DNA of 64,000 nucleotides from Flavobacterium ustbae (GCF_003946915.1 NZ_RPOC01000021.1:1-64000), one strand, 5' to 3'; counted from the first letter of the stretch, positions 50,116-58,969 are shown. The notes: a model not told the origin generated them from the sequence alone. Program-made: numbers and translations.

Positions 50116-50580
50116 ATGAAAAAATTTATCCTCTTAGCCATTGTTTTATTCATTGCTCTTTCTTGCAATAAACAGATCAAACAAGAAAATCCAAAAACGG
50201 AAAGAAAAAAGGAAATTAACAATTTTAGTAAAACCACTCTATTTGAAGGAACATTGCCTTGTGCAGATTGCAGCGGTATAAAAACTGTTCTAAAAATTTA
50301 CAATGATTACAGCGTTTCACAAAATAATAAGTTTGAACTGATAAGCACTTACGAAGGAAAACAGCCTAATAATACTTTTACACAAAAAGGAAATTTTAAT
50401 ACGGAAAGAGGTTTAGAAAATGATCCGGACGGAACTATTTATGTCCTAAATTGGGATCAACCAGAAGACAAACAAATCTATTACGGCTATTACAGCAAAA
50501 ATCCTGAAAAGCTTTATCTTTTGGATAAAAACAGAAAAATAATCCAATCGGAATTAAACTATTCTTTAATAAAAAAATAG
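50116..50580 (+). CDS. NlpE-like lipoprotein
   Basis: A 154-aa lipoprotein (lipobox IALSC). The domain after residue 35 carries the NlpE N-terminal signature FEGTLPCADCSGIKTVLKIYND with the CxxC pair, which in NlpE proteins binds copper or senses envelope redox state. In E. coli NlpE reports surface and copper stress to Cpx; no Cpx-like pair is beside it here. Probably in the outer membrane facing the periplasm. Confidence 0.85.
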   Translation: MKKFILLAIVLFIALSCNKQIKQENPKTERKKEINNFSKTTLFEGTLPCADCSGIKTVLKIYNDYSVSQNNKFELISTYEGKQPNNTFTQKGNFNTERGLENDPDGTIYVLNWDQPEDKQIYYGYYSKNPEKLYLLDKNRKIIQSELNYSLIKK

Positions 50581-50625
50581 TTTTGAAACTTTTTCCAAAA
50601 TCAATATCACTTAAATTAGTTATAT

Positions 50626-50835
50626 ATGAATTTCTTCAAAGTCAAAACCAGCTGGTCAAATGCCGAATTTGTCGGTATCAAACTTTGTATGGCTTCTGCT
50701 TATCTTTTAATTGGAAGTTATTTTCATGATTTCTTTAAAGATTATTATACTTTATTACTTGTAATATTTGGCTTCACGGTAATTTGGTTTGTATATCAAT
50801 GGCTGAAAAAGATGAAACAGTCGAATTTGAATTGA
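50626..50835 (+). CDS. Small two-helix membrane protein
   Basis: A 69-aa protein with two hydrophobic helices (VGIKLCMASAYLLIGSYFH and TLLLVIFGFTVIWFVYQW) separated by a short DYY loop, and a basic C-terminus. It lies 45 bases after the NlpE-like gene. No family recognised. Start at 50626 is the only ATG. Confidence 0.6.
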   Translation: MNFFKVKTSWSNAEFVGIKLCMASAYLLIGSYFHDFFKDYYTLLLVIFGFTVIWFVYQWLKKMKQSNLN

Positions 50836-50888
50836 TTTTACTTTTAATCTCTACAAACAAAACTATCTTTGCATTCTAAAATAAAGGC

Positions 50889-51461
50889 ATGCACAGACAT
50901 TTTATTCTTTTTAAACCATACGGCTATCTAAGTCAGTTTATATATGAGCTAAAACGAAAGAAAAAGCTTTTGGGCGAACTGTATGATTTTCCTGCCAGAA
51001 CAATGGCAATTGGAAGATTGGATGAAGATTCTGAAGGATTGCTTTTACTGACAACCGACGGAAACATGAGCGAATTGGTTCGCAGCAAAAAAGTAGACAA
51101 GGAATATTATGTTCAGGTTGATGGTATAATTACTCCCGAAGCTATTGAAAAACTGCAAAATGGCGTTGAAATTGGTCTTGATGGCGGAAAATACAAAACC
51201 AAACGCTGTAAAGCTTCTATTGTAACAGAAATTCCTGATTTTGGACCGAGAGCCAAAAAAATTAGAGACGAGCGTCATGGTCCGACTTCTTGGGCTTCTA
51301 TAACCGTTCGTGAGGGCAAATTTCGTCAAGTGCGAAAAATGACTGCTGCAGTTGGTTTTCCGACTCTTCGTCTCGTTCGTGTTCGAATAGGAAATGTATA
51401 TTTGCAAAATCTAAAAGCCGGTGAAGTTCTAGAAGTTGCCGATTTTCAATTAGACAATTAG
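50889..51461 (+). CDS. 23S rRNA pseudouridine synthase, RluE-like
   Basis: A 190-aa enzyme of the RsuA family without the S4 domain: FKPYGYLSQF at the start, catalytic GRLDEDSEGLLLLTTDG with the Asp, KEYYVQVDG, and the C-terminal VREGKFRQVRKMTAAVGFPTLRLVRV. RluE modifies a single uridine of 23S rRNA (position 2457 in E. coli). The short form fits RluE better than RluB or RsuA. It is followed by trmL on the same strand. Confidence 0.88.
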   Translation: MHRHFILFKPYGYLSQFIYELKRKKKLLGELYDFPARTMAIGRLDEDSEGLLLLTTDGNMSELVRSKKVDKEYYVQVDGIITPEAIEKLQNGVEIGLDGGKYKTKRCKASIVTEIPDFGPRAKKIRDERHGPTSWASITVREGKFRQVRKMTAAVGFPTLRLVRVRIGNVYLQNLKAGEVLEVADFQLDN

Positions 51462-51490
51462 ATAATGTGCCAATTTGATAATTAGATAAT
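51453..51490. repeat. AATTAGATAAT-type repeats
   Basis: AATTAGATAATG overlaps the end of the RluE-like gene (its last codons and stop), and a second copy (AATTAGATAATT) follows at 51479-51490. The same motif clusters at 22756-22862. Confidence 0.5.
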
Positions 51491-51546
51491 TTTTGCATCT
51501 CTGCAACTTTGTTCCTTTGTTTCTTTGAACCTTTAAAAAAAACAAA

Positions 51547-52002
51547 ATGCTAAACGTAGTTCTTGTAGAACCAGAAATACCAAATAATACCGGAAATATC
51601 GGTAGATTGTGCGTGGGCACAGAAAGCCGACTTCATTTAATTCATCCGTTCGGATTTGTAATTAACGACAAAAACCTAAAACGTTCGGGATTGGATTATT
51701 GGGTTCATCTTGATGTTACCGAATACCAAAATGTAGAAGAATGGATTGCACAGATTCCAGATCATTCGCGTGTATTTTTGATGAGTTCACATTCTGATAA
51801 ATCTTATTTGGAAAACGAATTTCAGGATGGTGACTGGCTGGTTTTCGGAAAAGAAAGTGTCGGTTTGAGCAAGGAGTTTATGGAGAGATTCGAAAATCAT
51901 TTAACGATTCCGATGTCTCCGCTTATTCGCAGTTTTAATATTGCCAATTCGGTTGCGTTTGTAATTGGTGAAGCGAAGAGACAAATTGGATTGAAGAAAT
52001 AA
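51547..52002 (+). CDS. trmL: tRNA (cytidine/uridine-34-2'-O)-methyltransferase
   Basis: A 151-aa SPOUT-family enzyme: LVEPEIPNNTGNIGRLC at the start, LVFGKESVGLSKEF (motif 2) and IPMSPLIRSFNIANSVAFVIGEAKRQ (motif 3 knot). It methylates the wobble ribose of certain leucine tRNAs. Normal length. An inverted repeat follows at 52015. Confidence 0.94.
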   Translation: MLNVVLVEPEIPNNTGNIGRLCVGTESRLHLIHPFGFVINDKNLKRSGLDYWVHLDVTEYQNVEEWIAQIPDHSRVFLMSSHSDKSYLENEFQDGDWLVFGKESVGLSKEFMERFENHLTIPMSPLIRSFNIANSVAFVIGEAKRQIGLKK

Positions 52003-52014
52003 TTATTTCGAACT

Positions 52015-52041
52015 CCTGCAAGGTTTTAAAAACCTTGCAGG
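52015..52041. repeat. Hairpin CCTGCAAGGTTTT / AAAACCTTGCAGG
   Basis: A perfect 13-bp stem with a 1-base centre (effective loop of A/T), between convergent trmL and the ABC ATPase gene. Same general style as 35122-35156. May act as a bidirectional terminator. Confidence 0.75.
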
Positions 52042-52055
52042 ACATACAAGAATTG

Positions 52056-52832
52056 TTAACTCACAATAAACTTCCCTTTTTCAGCATCAAAGACAATATG
52101 TTCGTCTTTGAATAAATTGCTAAAACTTCCATTCGAAATTAAATTACAAGGCTGATCTTGTACAATATTTTCTGGCGTCATTATGATCATTTCGTCGCTT
52201 AACTGAATCGCCAGATCAATATCATGTGTAGAAAACAAAATGCATTTTTGAGTTTCCTGGGTCAGTTTTTTTAGTAGTTTGAATAATGAAACTTTATGCA
52301 ATAAATCCAAATGTGTTGTTGGTTCGTCCAGAATAATTAATGGCGTATCTTGTGCCAAAGCTCGTGCAATTAAAGCTTTCTGCAATTGTCCGTCGCTAAT
52401 CTGAAAATGTTTTTTTGAGGCTAAATGTTCGATTTGCGTTAAACTCATTGCTTCATGAACTTTCTTAATATCTTCGTCAGATAATTTATCAACCCAATTG
52501 GTATACGGCTGGCGGCCTAGCGCCACCAATTCAAAAACAGAAAGATTACTTGGTGGCAATTTTTCAGTTAAAACTAAACTCAAATTTTGCGCTAATTCTA
52601 AAGGCTGATAATCAGAAATATTTCTTTCATTCAAATAAACATTTCCTGATAATGGTTTCTGAATTCCGGTAATGGTTCGCAGTAATGTTGATTTTCCTAT
52701 TCCGTTTGCTCCTATTAGAGTAATTAGTTTTCCCGAAGCTAAATTTAGATTTAAATTCTCAGCAATAGTCGTAACGCCTTTCTTGGATTTGTATCCAATC
52801 GTTAAATTTGAAGTTGATAAAATTGTTTTCAT
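52056..52832 (-). CDS. btuD: ABC transporter ATPase, probable cobalamin importer
   Basis: A 258-aa ATPase of the FecE/BtuD type: Walker A in IGANGIGKST, Q loop LVLTEKLPP, signature ISDGQLQKALIARAL (a variant of LSGGQ), Walker B in PLIILDEPTTHLD and switch His in FSTHDIDL. It powers uptake through the adjacent permease. The permease and binding protein lie upstream on the same strand, with the cobalamin genes beyond, so B12 is the likely substrate; iron-siderophore uptake is the alternative. Confidence 0.82.
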   Translation of the reverse strand: MKTILSTSNLTIGYKSKKGVTTIAENLNLNLASGKLITLIGANGIGKSTLLRTITGIQKPLSGNVYLNERNISDYQPLELAQNLSLVLTEKLPPSNLSVFELVALGRQPYTNWVDKLSDEDIKKVHEAMSLTQIEHLASKKHFQISDGQLQKALIARALAQDTPLIILDEPTTHLDLLHKVSLFKLLKKLTQETQKCILFSTHDIDLAIQLSDEMIIMTPENIVQDQPCNLISNGSFSNLFKDEHIVFDAEKGKFIVS

Positions 52833-52839
52833 TTTTTAA

Positions 52840-52925
52840 GGTGCTAAGTTACTGAGGTGCTAAGGTTCTAAGTTTTCTCTACGAACGTTATAATCCTAAT
52901 AATCTTTTTAATCTGTGGCTAAGTA
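52840..52925. repeat. CTAAG-rich dispersed repeat in the ABC operon gap
   Basis: GGTGCTAAGTTACTGAGGTG and its continuation repeat the 5376-5421 motif, followed by CTTTTTAATCTGTGGCTAAG, which resembles a piece of the 35.7-35.8 kb array. It separates the permease and ATPase genes. Confidence 0.45.
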
Positions 52926-52929
52926 ATCA

Positions 52930-53955
52930 TCAAATATTTCTTTTTCTAACTAAAAGCCAAACCACAACCGGCGCGCCAATTATAGAAGTAACTGCATTTA
53001 TTGGAAGCGTCACCTCAAAGCCTGGCATTTGCGAAACGATATCACAAAAGAGCATTATAATAGACCCGAAAAATAAAGTGCTCCAGAATAATATGGTATG
53101 ATTACTGGTTTGAAAAGTCAGTTTTGCTATGTGAGGCACTGCTAAACCAACGAAAGCGATTGGACCTGCAAATGCTGTAATGGCTCCAGATAAAATGCTG
53201 GTTGCAAAAATGATTATTAGTCTTGCCTGTTTAAAATTTAATCCCATGCTTTTTGCATAGTTTTCACCCAAGAGCAATGCGTTTAACGGTTTTATACTTT
53301 TGGCACTTAGCAGCAAACCAATCGTCACGCAGAACGTTAAAATGACAATAGTTGTCCAAGAAAGATTTCCTAGATTTCCCATTGACCAGAAAGTAAACTT
53401 CTGCAGCTGTTCTGCTGTGCTAAAATAAGTTAAAACGCTAACAATTGCCGTTGTAAAACTTCCGAACATCAATCCAACAATTAAGATTGCCATTGTATCG
53501 CGCAAACGCTGCGAAACGACTAAAACCAGAAATAAAACCAAAGTACTACCTAAAGTCGATGCTAAAACAATTCCGTACGAAGACAATGCAATTACGCTTA
53601 AAAAAGAAGGCAGAAATCCGGCTCCTAAAATCACAAAAGCAACCCCTAGACTTGCGCCAGAACTTAATCCTAAAACATAAGGCCCCGCAAGCGGATTACG
53701 AAATAAAGTCTGCATCAGAAGTCCGCTCATTGAAAGTCCAGTTCCGACTAAAACGGCAGTAATCGCTTTTGGCAAACGGTAATTTATAATAATATATTCC
53801 CAAGTTGATTTTGTGGCTTGTCCGCCGGTTAAACTTGCCAAAACATCTTTTAACGGAATGGTAACCGACCCTAAACTAATGCTAGCAAAAAACATCAGTA
53901 AAAGACTTAAAGCCAAAACGGCAAATAAAATGGTATTTCGTGTTTTGTTTACCAA
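52930..53955 (-). CDS. btuC: FecCD/BtuC-family permease
   Basis: A 341-aa inner-membrane protein of about ten helices: KAITAVLVGTGLSMSGLLMQTLFRNPLAGPYVLGLSSGA is the family segment, and GPIAFVGLAVPHIAK the ATPase coupling loop. It imports corrinoids or siderophores from the periplasm. It is 3 bases after the binding-protein stop, so both are in one transcript. Substrate inferred from the neighbouring B12 genes. Confidence 0.85.
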   Translation of the reverse strand: MVNKTRNTILFAVLALSLLLMFFASISLGSVTIPLKDVLASLTGGQATKSTWEYIIINYRLPKAITAVLVGTGLSMSGLLMQTLFRNPLAGPYVLGLSSGASLGVAFVILGAGFLPSFLSVIALSSYGIVLASTLGSTLVLFLVLVVSQRLRDTMAILIVGLMFGSFTTAIVSVLTYFSTAEQLQKFTFWSMGNLGNLSWTTIVILTFCVTIGLLLSAKSIKPLNALLLGENYAKSMGLNFKQARLIIIFATSILSGAITAFAGPIAFVGLAVPHIAKLTFQTSNHTILFWSTLFFGSIIMLFCDIVSQMPGFEVTLPINAVTSIIGAPVVVWLLVRKRNI

Positions 53956-53957
53956 AA

Positions 53958-55100
53958 TTAGTTCAGTTTAGAGGCAAAAGTAAATTCGTAGCTCGCCAAT
54001 AAATCAGGATGGAAAATCTTTATATAATCTTTCAATACTAGATCTGGACGGCTTGGTGCTAATTCGTAATAAATGGTTCCGCCTGTTGCTCCCAATTTTC
54101 CTTCAAAATTGTAAACGCTCTTATTTTTAAAAGCATCAAATTCGCCATAATGCGGATTTGCTTTTTGCAATTCATCCAAACTTTTAAAAGATCCCGAAGC
54201 AATCCACACATTGGCATCTTTCGCTTTGTCCAAAACTTTTTCAAAAGACAAACCTTCGCTTCCTGTACCTTCAAGATCTGCCCACAAATAATTAGATTTG
54301 GCATCTTTCATAAACCGCGCTACCCAGCTGTTCCCTTTAGCCACGTACCAAACATCTTCGTACATAGAGCCATATAAAACCTTTGAAGTTGCAGGTTTAT
54401 CTTGAACCAGTTTTTTTGCCTGATTGTAACTGTCTACGATTTTATCAAATAGCTCTTTCGCTTTCTCTTCTTTTCCAAACAAAGCCCCATAAAGTTTAAT
54501 CCATTCTGCTTTTCCAAGCGGAGATTGTTCCATCCAATCGCCTTGAATTAGCACATTCAACCCACTTTTTTTAAGATTATCCAACATCGGATTATTGTTA
54601 TCAATACCAAACGTAACAATCAAATTTGGTGACAATTCAATCAATTGTTCGATATTCAATTTTTCATTTTGTCCAACGTTTTTCACCGAACCTTTATCAA
54701 TTAATGCTCTGGTTTTTTCCGAAGAAATATAATCGGTATGGGGAAATCCGACCAATTTATTTTCTACTTCGAGCATTTCCAAGAAAGGAATATTGGTTGT
54801 TGAAGTGACCACAATGGTTTCGAGAGGAACTTTTATCGAAGGATATTTTTTTAAGCTATCTGGAATTTGCGCTTCTTTTTCTTCTAAAATATAAGTGAAT
54901 TTTCCTTTAGCGTTTGGCCACGGATTGCTGACTTTTACAATGGAATATCCTTCGTTTTTTACGATAGAAAGTCCAGAAGCAAATTCGATGCTTTCTTTAG
55001 CAGTTTCAGATTTTACAGTATCTTGCGCTTCATTTTTTTTACAGCTGATTACTATAAAAAGTAAACAAAGGACTTGTAATTTATGGAAAAAATATTTCAT
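53958..55100 (-). CDS. btuF: ABC transporter substrate-binding lipoprotein, BtuF-like
   Basis: A 380-aa lipoprotein (lipobox FIVISC, then KKNEAQD). Two lobes of the periplasmic-binding-protein helical-hinge class: VVTSTTNIPFLEMLEVENKLVGFP and GSVKNVGQNEKLNIEQLIELSPNLIV in the first; YEDVWYVAKGNSWVARFMKDA and LAPSRPDLVLKDYIKIFHP in the second. It delivers the substrate to the BtuC-like permease. It is divergently transcribed from the B12-salvage genes, sharing a 94-base promoter region. Confidence 0.85.
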   Translation of the reverse strand: MKYFFHKLQVLCLLFIVISCKKNEAQDTVKSETAKESIEFASGLSIVKNEGYSIVKVSNPWPNAKGKFTYILEEKEAQIPDSLKKYPSIKVPLETIVVTSTTNIPFLEMLEVENKLVGFPHTDYISSEKTRALIDKGSVKNVGQNEKLNIEQLIELSPNLIVTFGIDNNNPMLDNLKKSGLNVLIQGDWMEQSPLGKAEWIKLYGALFGKEEKAKELFDKIVDSYNQAKKLVQDKPATSKVLYGSMYEDVWYVAKGNSWVARFMKDAKSNYLWADLEGTGSEGLSFEKVLDKAKDANVWIASGSFKSLDELQKANPHYGEFDAFKNKSVYNFEGKLGATGGTIYYELAPSRPDLVLKDYIKIFHPDLLASYEFTFASKLN

Positions 55101-55121
55101 GTTTTATCTTTTGTGTGTTCA

Positions 55122-55160
55122 CAAAGGTAAATCAATTTCTATTTTTTTTGTTTACCTTTA
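55122..55160. promoter_or_regulatory. Divergent promoter region of the cobalamin island
   Basis: Minus-strand TACCTTTG (55122-55129) fits the -7 consensus for the importer genes; plus-strand TACCTTTA (55153-55160) is one base off for the rightward genes. The two form an inverted AAAGGTAAA / TTTACCTTT pair. No -33 TTG is clear, so an activator may be needed. Confidence 0.5.
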
Positions 55161-55194
55161 TTCCTACAAATTTAAACAAATAGCCTTTTATTTG

Positions 55195-55560
55195 ATGAAT
55201 GTACCAAAAACAAAAATCTGCTCCAGTTGTGAAACTGCTTTTTCCTGCGGCGACACTTCACTAGAAAATAAATGCTGGTGTAACGATTTTCCACCTATTT
55301 TCACTCTTTCAGATGGAGGCGACTGCCTTTGTCCCACATGTTTTAAGGAAGCTTGCGAAGATAAAATTGATGCTTATGTCGAAACCGTAACTCCAAAAAA
55401 GGCTCTTAACAATAAAGCTATGTTTTTGCCAAAAACCGATAATTTAATTGAAGGAATCGATTATTACATCGAAAATGGCAACTATGTTTTTAAAGCTTGG
55501 TTTCATCTCAAAAGAGGAAGCTGTTGCGGAAATAACTGCCGACATTGCCCCTACAAGTAA
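55195..55560 (+). CDS. Cysteine-rich CWC-type protein
   Basis: A 121-aa protein starting MNVPKTKICSSC. Twelve cysteines: the N-terminal set reads ICSSCETAFSCGD, NKCWCNDFPP and DCLCPTCFKEAC, the CWC pattern; the C-terminal half carries KRGSCCGNNCRHCPY, which matches a separate short family found widely in bacteria (DUF5522-like). Both parts could bind zinc or iron-sulfur. It is at the head of the rightward cobalamin genes, but a role in that pathway is unproven. Confidence 0.78.
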   Translation: MNVPKTKICSSCETAFSCGDTSLENKCWCNDFPPIFTLSDGGDCLCPTCFKEACEDKIDAYVETVTPKKALNNKAMFLPKTDNLIEGIDYYIENGNYVFKAWFHLKRGSCCGNNCRHCPYK

Positions 55561-55658
55561 TTATGAGTTATGAATTATAAATTATGAATTATAAGCTGTC
55601 TTGATAATTAATTTATAACTTGCCATAATTCATAATTTAAAATTCATAATTAATCAAA

Positions 55659-56168
55659 ATGATTTACTTGATCACTGGCGGCGAACGTTCTGGCAAAAGT
55701 GCTTATGCCCAAAAATTGGCTTTAGAGCTTTCCAATTCTCCTTTATATGTTGCAACTGCTAGAAAATGGGACGCTGATTTTCAAAATCGAATTGACCGTC
55801 ATCAGCAAGAAAGGGATGAACATTGGACTAATATTGAAAAAGAAAAATATTTAAGCGAAATTGATTTTTCTGGAAAAACGGCTTTAATTGACTGCATAAC
55901 GCTTTGGCTGACTAATTTTTTTGTTGACAATAAAAACGATGTGGCTTTAAGTTTAGAAGAAGCAAAAAAAGAATTTCTTGCGATTGCTAAACAAGAAAAT
56001 GCGAATATCATTATCGTAACAAATGAAATCGGAATGGGCGTTCATGCCGAAACTCATATCGGAAGAAAGTTTGTCGAACTTCAAGGCTGGATGAATCAAT
56101 TTATTGCGGCAAATGCTGATGAAGTTGTGTTGATGGTTTCTGGAATTCCGGTTAAAATAAAAGGTTAA
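55659..56168 (+). CDS. cobU: Bifunctional adenosylcobinamide kinase / guanylyltransferase
   Basis: A 169-aa enzyme that phosphorylates adenosylcobinamide and then forms adenosylcobinamide-GDP. P-loop GGERSGKSAYA at the start, RIDRHQQERDEHW with the guanylated His, ALIDCITLWLTNF, and VTNEIGMGVHAE. It works before CobS in nucleotide-loop assembly. The 98-base gap upstream holds AATTATGAATTATAA repeats. Confidence 0.95.
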   Translation: MIYLITGGERSGKSAYAQKLALELSNSPLYVATARKWDADFQNRIDRHQQERDEHWTNIEKEKYLSEIDFSGKTALIDCITLWLTNFFVDNKNDVALSLEEAKKEFLAIAKQENANIIIVTNEIGMGVHAETHIGRKFVELQGWMNQFIAANADEVVLMVSGIPVKIKG

Positions 56169-56201
56169 ATTCCAATAACTTAAAAGTAAATTCCAATTTT
56201 T

Positions 56202-56217
56202 TCCCGAAGTTTCGGGA
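56202..56217. repeat. TCCCGAAGTTTCGGGA palindrome, second copy
   Basis: Identical 16-mer to 24490-24505, in a gap rich in AATTCCAA repeats between cobU and the bluB-cobT fusion. Confidence 0.6.
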
Positions 56218-56331
56218 CCAAATTCCAAAGCTATGCTTTACCTTTACTAGAATGTTTTTAATTTCTCAATTTGGAATTTGGACACGAGCGTCAGCGAACT
56301 GGCGAAGCAATTTAAAAAATTGGAATTTAAA

Positions 56332-58011
56332 ATGAGTAACCTAGACGATATCTTAAAATCACGCCGCGACACCCGACATTTTACAGCAGATGAAGTGCCC
56401 GACGAAGTAATCCAAAAAGCGCTACAGGCTGGACATTGGGCTCCATCGGTCGGTTTGACTGATGCTACAAGATATTATCTGATTAAATCGGATGAAGTTA
56501 AAGCGTCTATTAAAAAGCTCTTTTTAGATTACAATAAAAAAGCCGAAGAACGTACCGACAATCCTGAACAGAAAGAACTTTACAGATCGCTAAAACTAGA
56601 AGCAATTGAAGAAGCGCCTATTGGACTTGTTATTGCTTATGACCGTTCAGTCCTGAATCAGTTTACCATTGGGACAATTGGCAGCAACGAAGCGGTAAAA
56701 TTTAGTTCGGTTTGTGCCGCTCAGAATATTTGGCTTTCGCTGACAGAACAAGGTTACGGAATGGGCTGGGTTTCAATTTTAAATTATTATCAGTTTAAAA
56801 AAATCCTTGATTTACCCGAAAATATAGAGCCGCTTGGTTATTTCTGCATCGGAAAACCAGCAACAAATTATAACAATCAGCCAATGCTGCAACAATTGCA
56901 TTGGAAACAAAAATCAGAAGCTCCTATTTGTTCTGAAATTAAAGAAATTCATTCAATATCTATTGGAGATTTGGTTTCGAAATCAGAAAATAAAATCCAA
57001 AACAAATCTGATTTTCATTCTCTTTTACAAGACAAAATAGATTCCAAAACTAAACCTGTGGGTTCTTTGGGAACTTTAGAATCTTTGGCTTTTCAAATGG
57101 CATCGGTTTTTGAAACTTTGAATCCTAAAATTGTAAAACCCAATATTGTCGTTTTTGCTGCCGATCACGGAATTGCCAATCATGGCGTGAGCGACTATCC
57201 GCAAGATGTTACGCGCCAAATGGTGACTAATTTTCTGGAAGGTGGTGCGGCCATAAACATATTCTGCAAACAGAACAAAATCGAATTATCTATTGTAGAC
57301 GCTGGAGTAAATTACGATTTTCCAACAAATGCAAAACTAATCGATGCTAAAATCGCTAAAGGAACGCAATCTTTTTTACATGTTCCCGCAATGAGCGAAT
57401 CTGAAGTTCAATTGTGCTTCGAAAAAGGAAAATCGATTGTCGAAAATATTGCAAAATCGGGTTCTAACTGTATTGGCTTTGGCGAAATGGGAATTGGAAA
57501 TACTTCAACCGCTTCTGTTTTAATGAGTATTTTGACAGGATTTCCTATTGAAGAATGCATTGGAAAAGGAACTGGAGTCGAAAACGAAAAACTGATTCTG
57601 AAACAAAACATACTCAAAAAAGCAATTGAAAATTATTCCGGTCAAGCCGAAATTCTATCGAAACTTTCTTATTTCGGAGGTTTTGAAATTCTTCAAATGG
57701 CAGGCGGAATGTTAGCAGCTTTTGATCATAATATGCTGATTCTGGTTGATGGTTTTATTTGCACGGTTGCTTATTTGATTGCTTTTAAAATGAATCCGAA
57801 CATCAGGAAAAATGCTGTTTTTTGCCATTGCTCTGCAGAAAAAGCGCATTCAGAATTATTACAATATTTAGAAGCAAAACCTATTTTAAATTTAGATTTA
57901 CGTTTGGGAGAAGGAACTGGCTGTGCCGTTGCTTTTCCTATTTTGAAATCGGCTGAGGCTTTTTTGAATGAAATGGCTAGTTTTGAAAGTGCTGGAGTGA
58001 GTAGGAAATAA
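56332..58011 (+). CDS. BluB-CobT fusion: dimethylbenzimidazole synthase plus phosphoribosyltransferase
   Basis: A 559-aa fusion. Residues 1-215 are BluB, a flavin-destroying oxygenase that makes 5,6-dimethylbenzimidazole: SRRDTRHFTADEVPDEVIQKAL, GHWAPSVGLTDATRYYLI, EQGYGMGWVSILNYYQFKKI. A linker follows (about 216-235). Residues 236-559 are CobT, which attaches the base to nicotinate mononucleotide: KTKPVGSLGTLESLA, FAADHGIANHGVSDYPQDVTRQ, GEMGIGNTSTASVL, LGEGTGCAVAF with the catalytic Glu. The start at MSNLDDILKS is chosen because the upstream 18 codons read through repeat DNA. The fusion puts base synthesis and activation on one chain. Confidence 0.93.
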   Translation: MSNLDDILKSRRDTRHFTADEVPDEVIQKALQAGHWAPSVGLTDATRYYLIKSDEVKASIKKLFLDYNKKAEERTDNPEQKELYRSLKLEAIEEAPIGLVIAYDRSVLNQFTIGTIGSNEAVKFSSVCAAQNIWLSLTEQGYGMGWVSILNYYQFKKILDLPENIEPLGYFCIGKPATNYNNQPMLQQLHWKQKSEAPICSEIKEIHSISIGDLVSKSENKIQNKSDFHSLLQDKIDSKTKPVGSLGTLESLAFQMASVFETLNPKIVKPNIVVFAADHGIANHGVSDYPQDVTRQMVTNFLEGGAAINIFCKQNKIELSIVDAGVNYDFPTNAKLIDAKIAKGTQSFLHVPAMSESEVQLCFEKGKSIVENIAKSGSNCIGFGEMGIGNTSTASVLMSILTGFPIEECIGKGTGVENEKLILKQNILKKAIENYSGQAEILSKLSYFGGFEILQMAGGMLAAFDHNMLILVDGFICTVAYLIAFKMNPNIRKNAVFCHCSAEKAHSELLQYLEAKPILNLDLRLGEGTGCAVAFPILKSAEAFLNEMASFESAGVSRK

Positions 58012-58042
58012 AATATTTTCCTTAAACAAGATTTATTCGCAA

Positions 58043-58148
58043 TTTTGTCATTCTGAGGAACGAAGAATCGCACGCGCAAATCGACAAAGATTGAAGCTAA
58101 ACTTTGTGGAGTTCCTAGTGCGATTCTTCGTTCCTCAGAATGACAAAA
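58043..58148. repeat. Perfect 31-bp inverted repeat, GTCATTCTGAGGAACGAAG family
   Basis: Arms 58043-58073 and 58118-58148 are exact reverse complements, with a 44-base loop. Ends read TTTTGTCATTCTGAGGAACG. Degenerate relatives lie at 34571-34638 and near 37275. It lies between the bluB-cobT fusion and cobS, and would form a strong hairpin in their transcript. Confidence 0.9.
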
Positions 58149-58171
58149 CTGATTGAATTAATCATAATGAA

Positions 58172-58969
58172 ATGAAAAAAGAACTACATATTTTCTTTAC
58201 CTGTTTAATGTTTTACACCAGAATTCCATGTCCAAAAAACATTACGCATCATCCCGATTATTTAAATAAAGCCACAAGATATTTTCCTTTTATTGGATGG
58301 ATTGTTGGGAGTATTTCATTTTTAGCTTATTCCCTATTTGCCTTATTTTTATCTACAGAGGCAGCTGTAATAGTAGCAATCATTGCTTCTATTTTAACAA
58401 CGGGCGCTTTTCACGAAGATGGATTTGCCGATGTCTGCGATGGCTTTGGCGGCGGATGGACGAAGGAAAAAATCTTAATGATTATGAAAGACAGTGCCAT
58501 TGGCGCTTACGGAGCCATCGGATTGGTTTTGCTTTTTTTATTAAAATTCAAATTGCTTTCAGAATCTATTTTGCTCTTTCAAGTTTATGATTCGATGGCA
58601 GTTTTTAAAATTTTTCTTTTATTTATTTCTGCTCATTCTTTAAGTCGTCTGGCGGCAATTAGCATTATTTTTACGCATGAATATTCTCGTGAAGATGCTT
58701 CCAGCAAAAGCAAACCAATTGCCAAACAATCTACTTGGAAAGAAGTTTTTGGTTCTTTCTTTTTCGGTTTACTTCCGTTAATTGTATTTTCTTATTTTGA
58801 TTTAAAATTTCTTTTAGTCATAATTCCTGTTTTTGCAGCAAGATATTTTTTAGCCCATTATTTTCAAAAATGGATAGATGGTTATACAGGAGATTGTCTT
58901 GGCGCCACACAACAAGTTTGTGAAGTCATATTTTACTTAAGCATTTTATTTTTATGGAAATTTATCTAG
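58172..58969 (+). CDS. cobS: Adenosylcobinamide-GDP ribazoletransferase (cobalamin synthase)
   Basis: A 265-aa inner-membrane enzyme that joins adenosylcobinamide-GDP to alpha-ribazole(-phosphate), the last step of loop assembly. Family motifs: FYTRIPCP near the start, TTGAFHEDGFADVCDGFGGGWTKEKILMIMKDSAIGAYG with the metal acidic cluster, and SLSRLAAIS. About six transmembrane helices. Its end overlaps cobC by 16 bases. Confidence 0.95.
   Translation: MKKELHIFFTCLMFYTRIPCPKNITHHPDYLNKATRYFPFIGWIVGSISFLAYSLFALFLSTEAAVIVAIIASILTTGAFHEDGFADVCDGFGGGWTKEKILMIMKDSAIGAYGAIGLVLLFLLKFKLLSESILLFQVYDSMAVFKIFLLFISAHSLSRLAAISIIFTHEYSREDASSKSKPIAKQSTWKEVFGSFFFGLLPLIVFSYFDLKFLLVIIPVFAARYFLAHYFQKWIDGYTGDCLGATQQVCEVIFYLSILFLWKFI

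Noticed and set aside
55122..55160. Second cobalamin riboswitch before the salvage genes
   Set aside because: The 94-base gap has no B12 box or CCCGCAACTG string and is too short.
56278..56331. N-terminal extension of the BluB-CobT fusion
   Set aside because: It starts at a TTG within dispersed repeat sequence; the ATG at 56332 begins the conserved BluB part.
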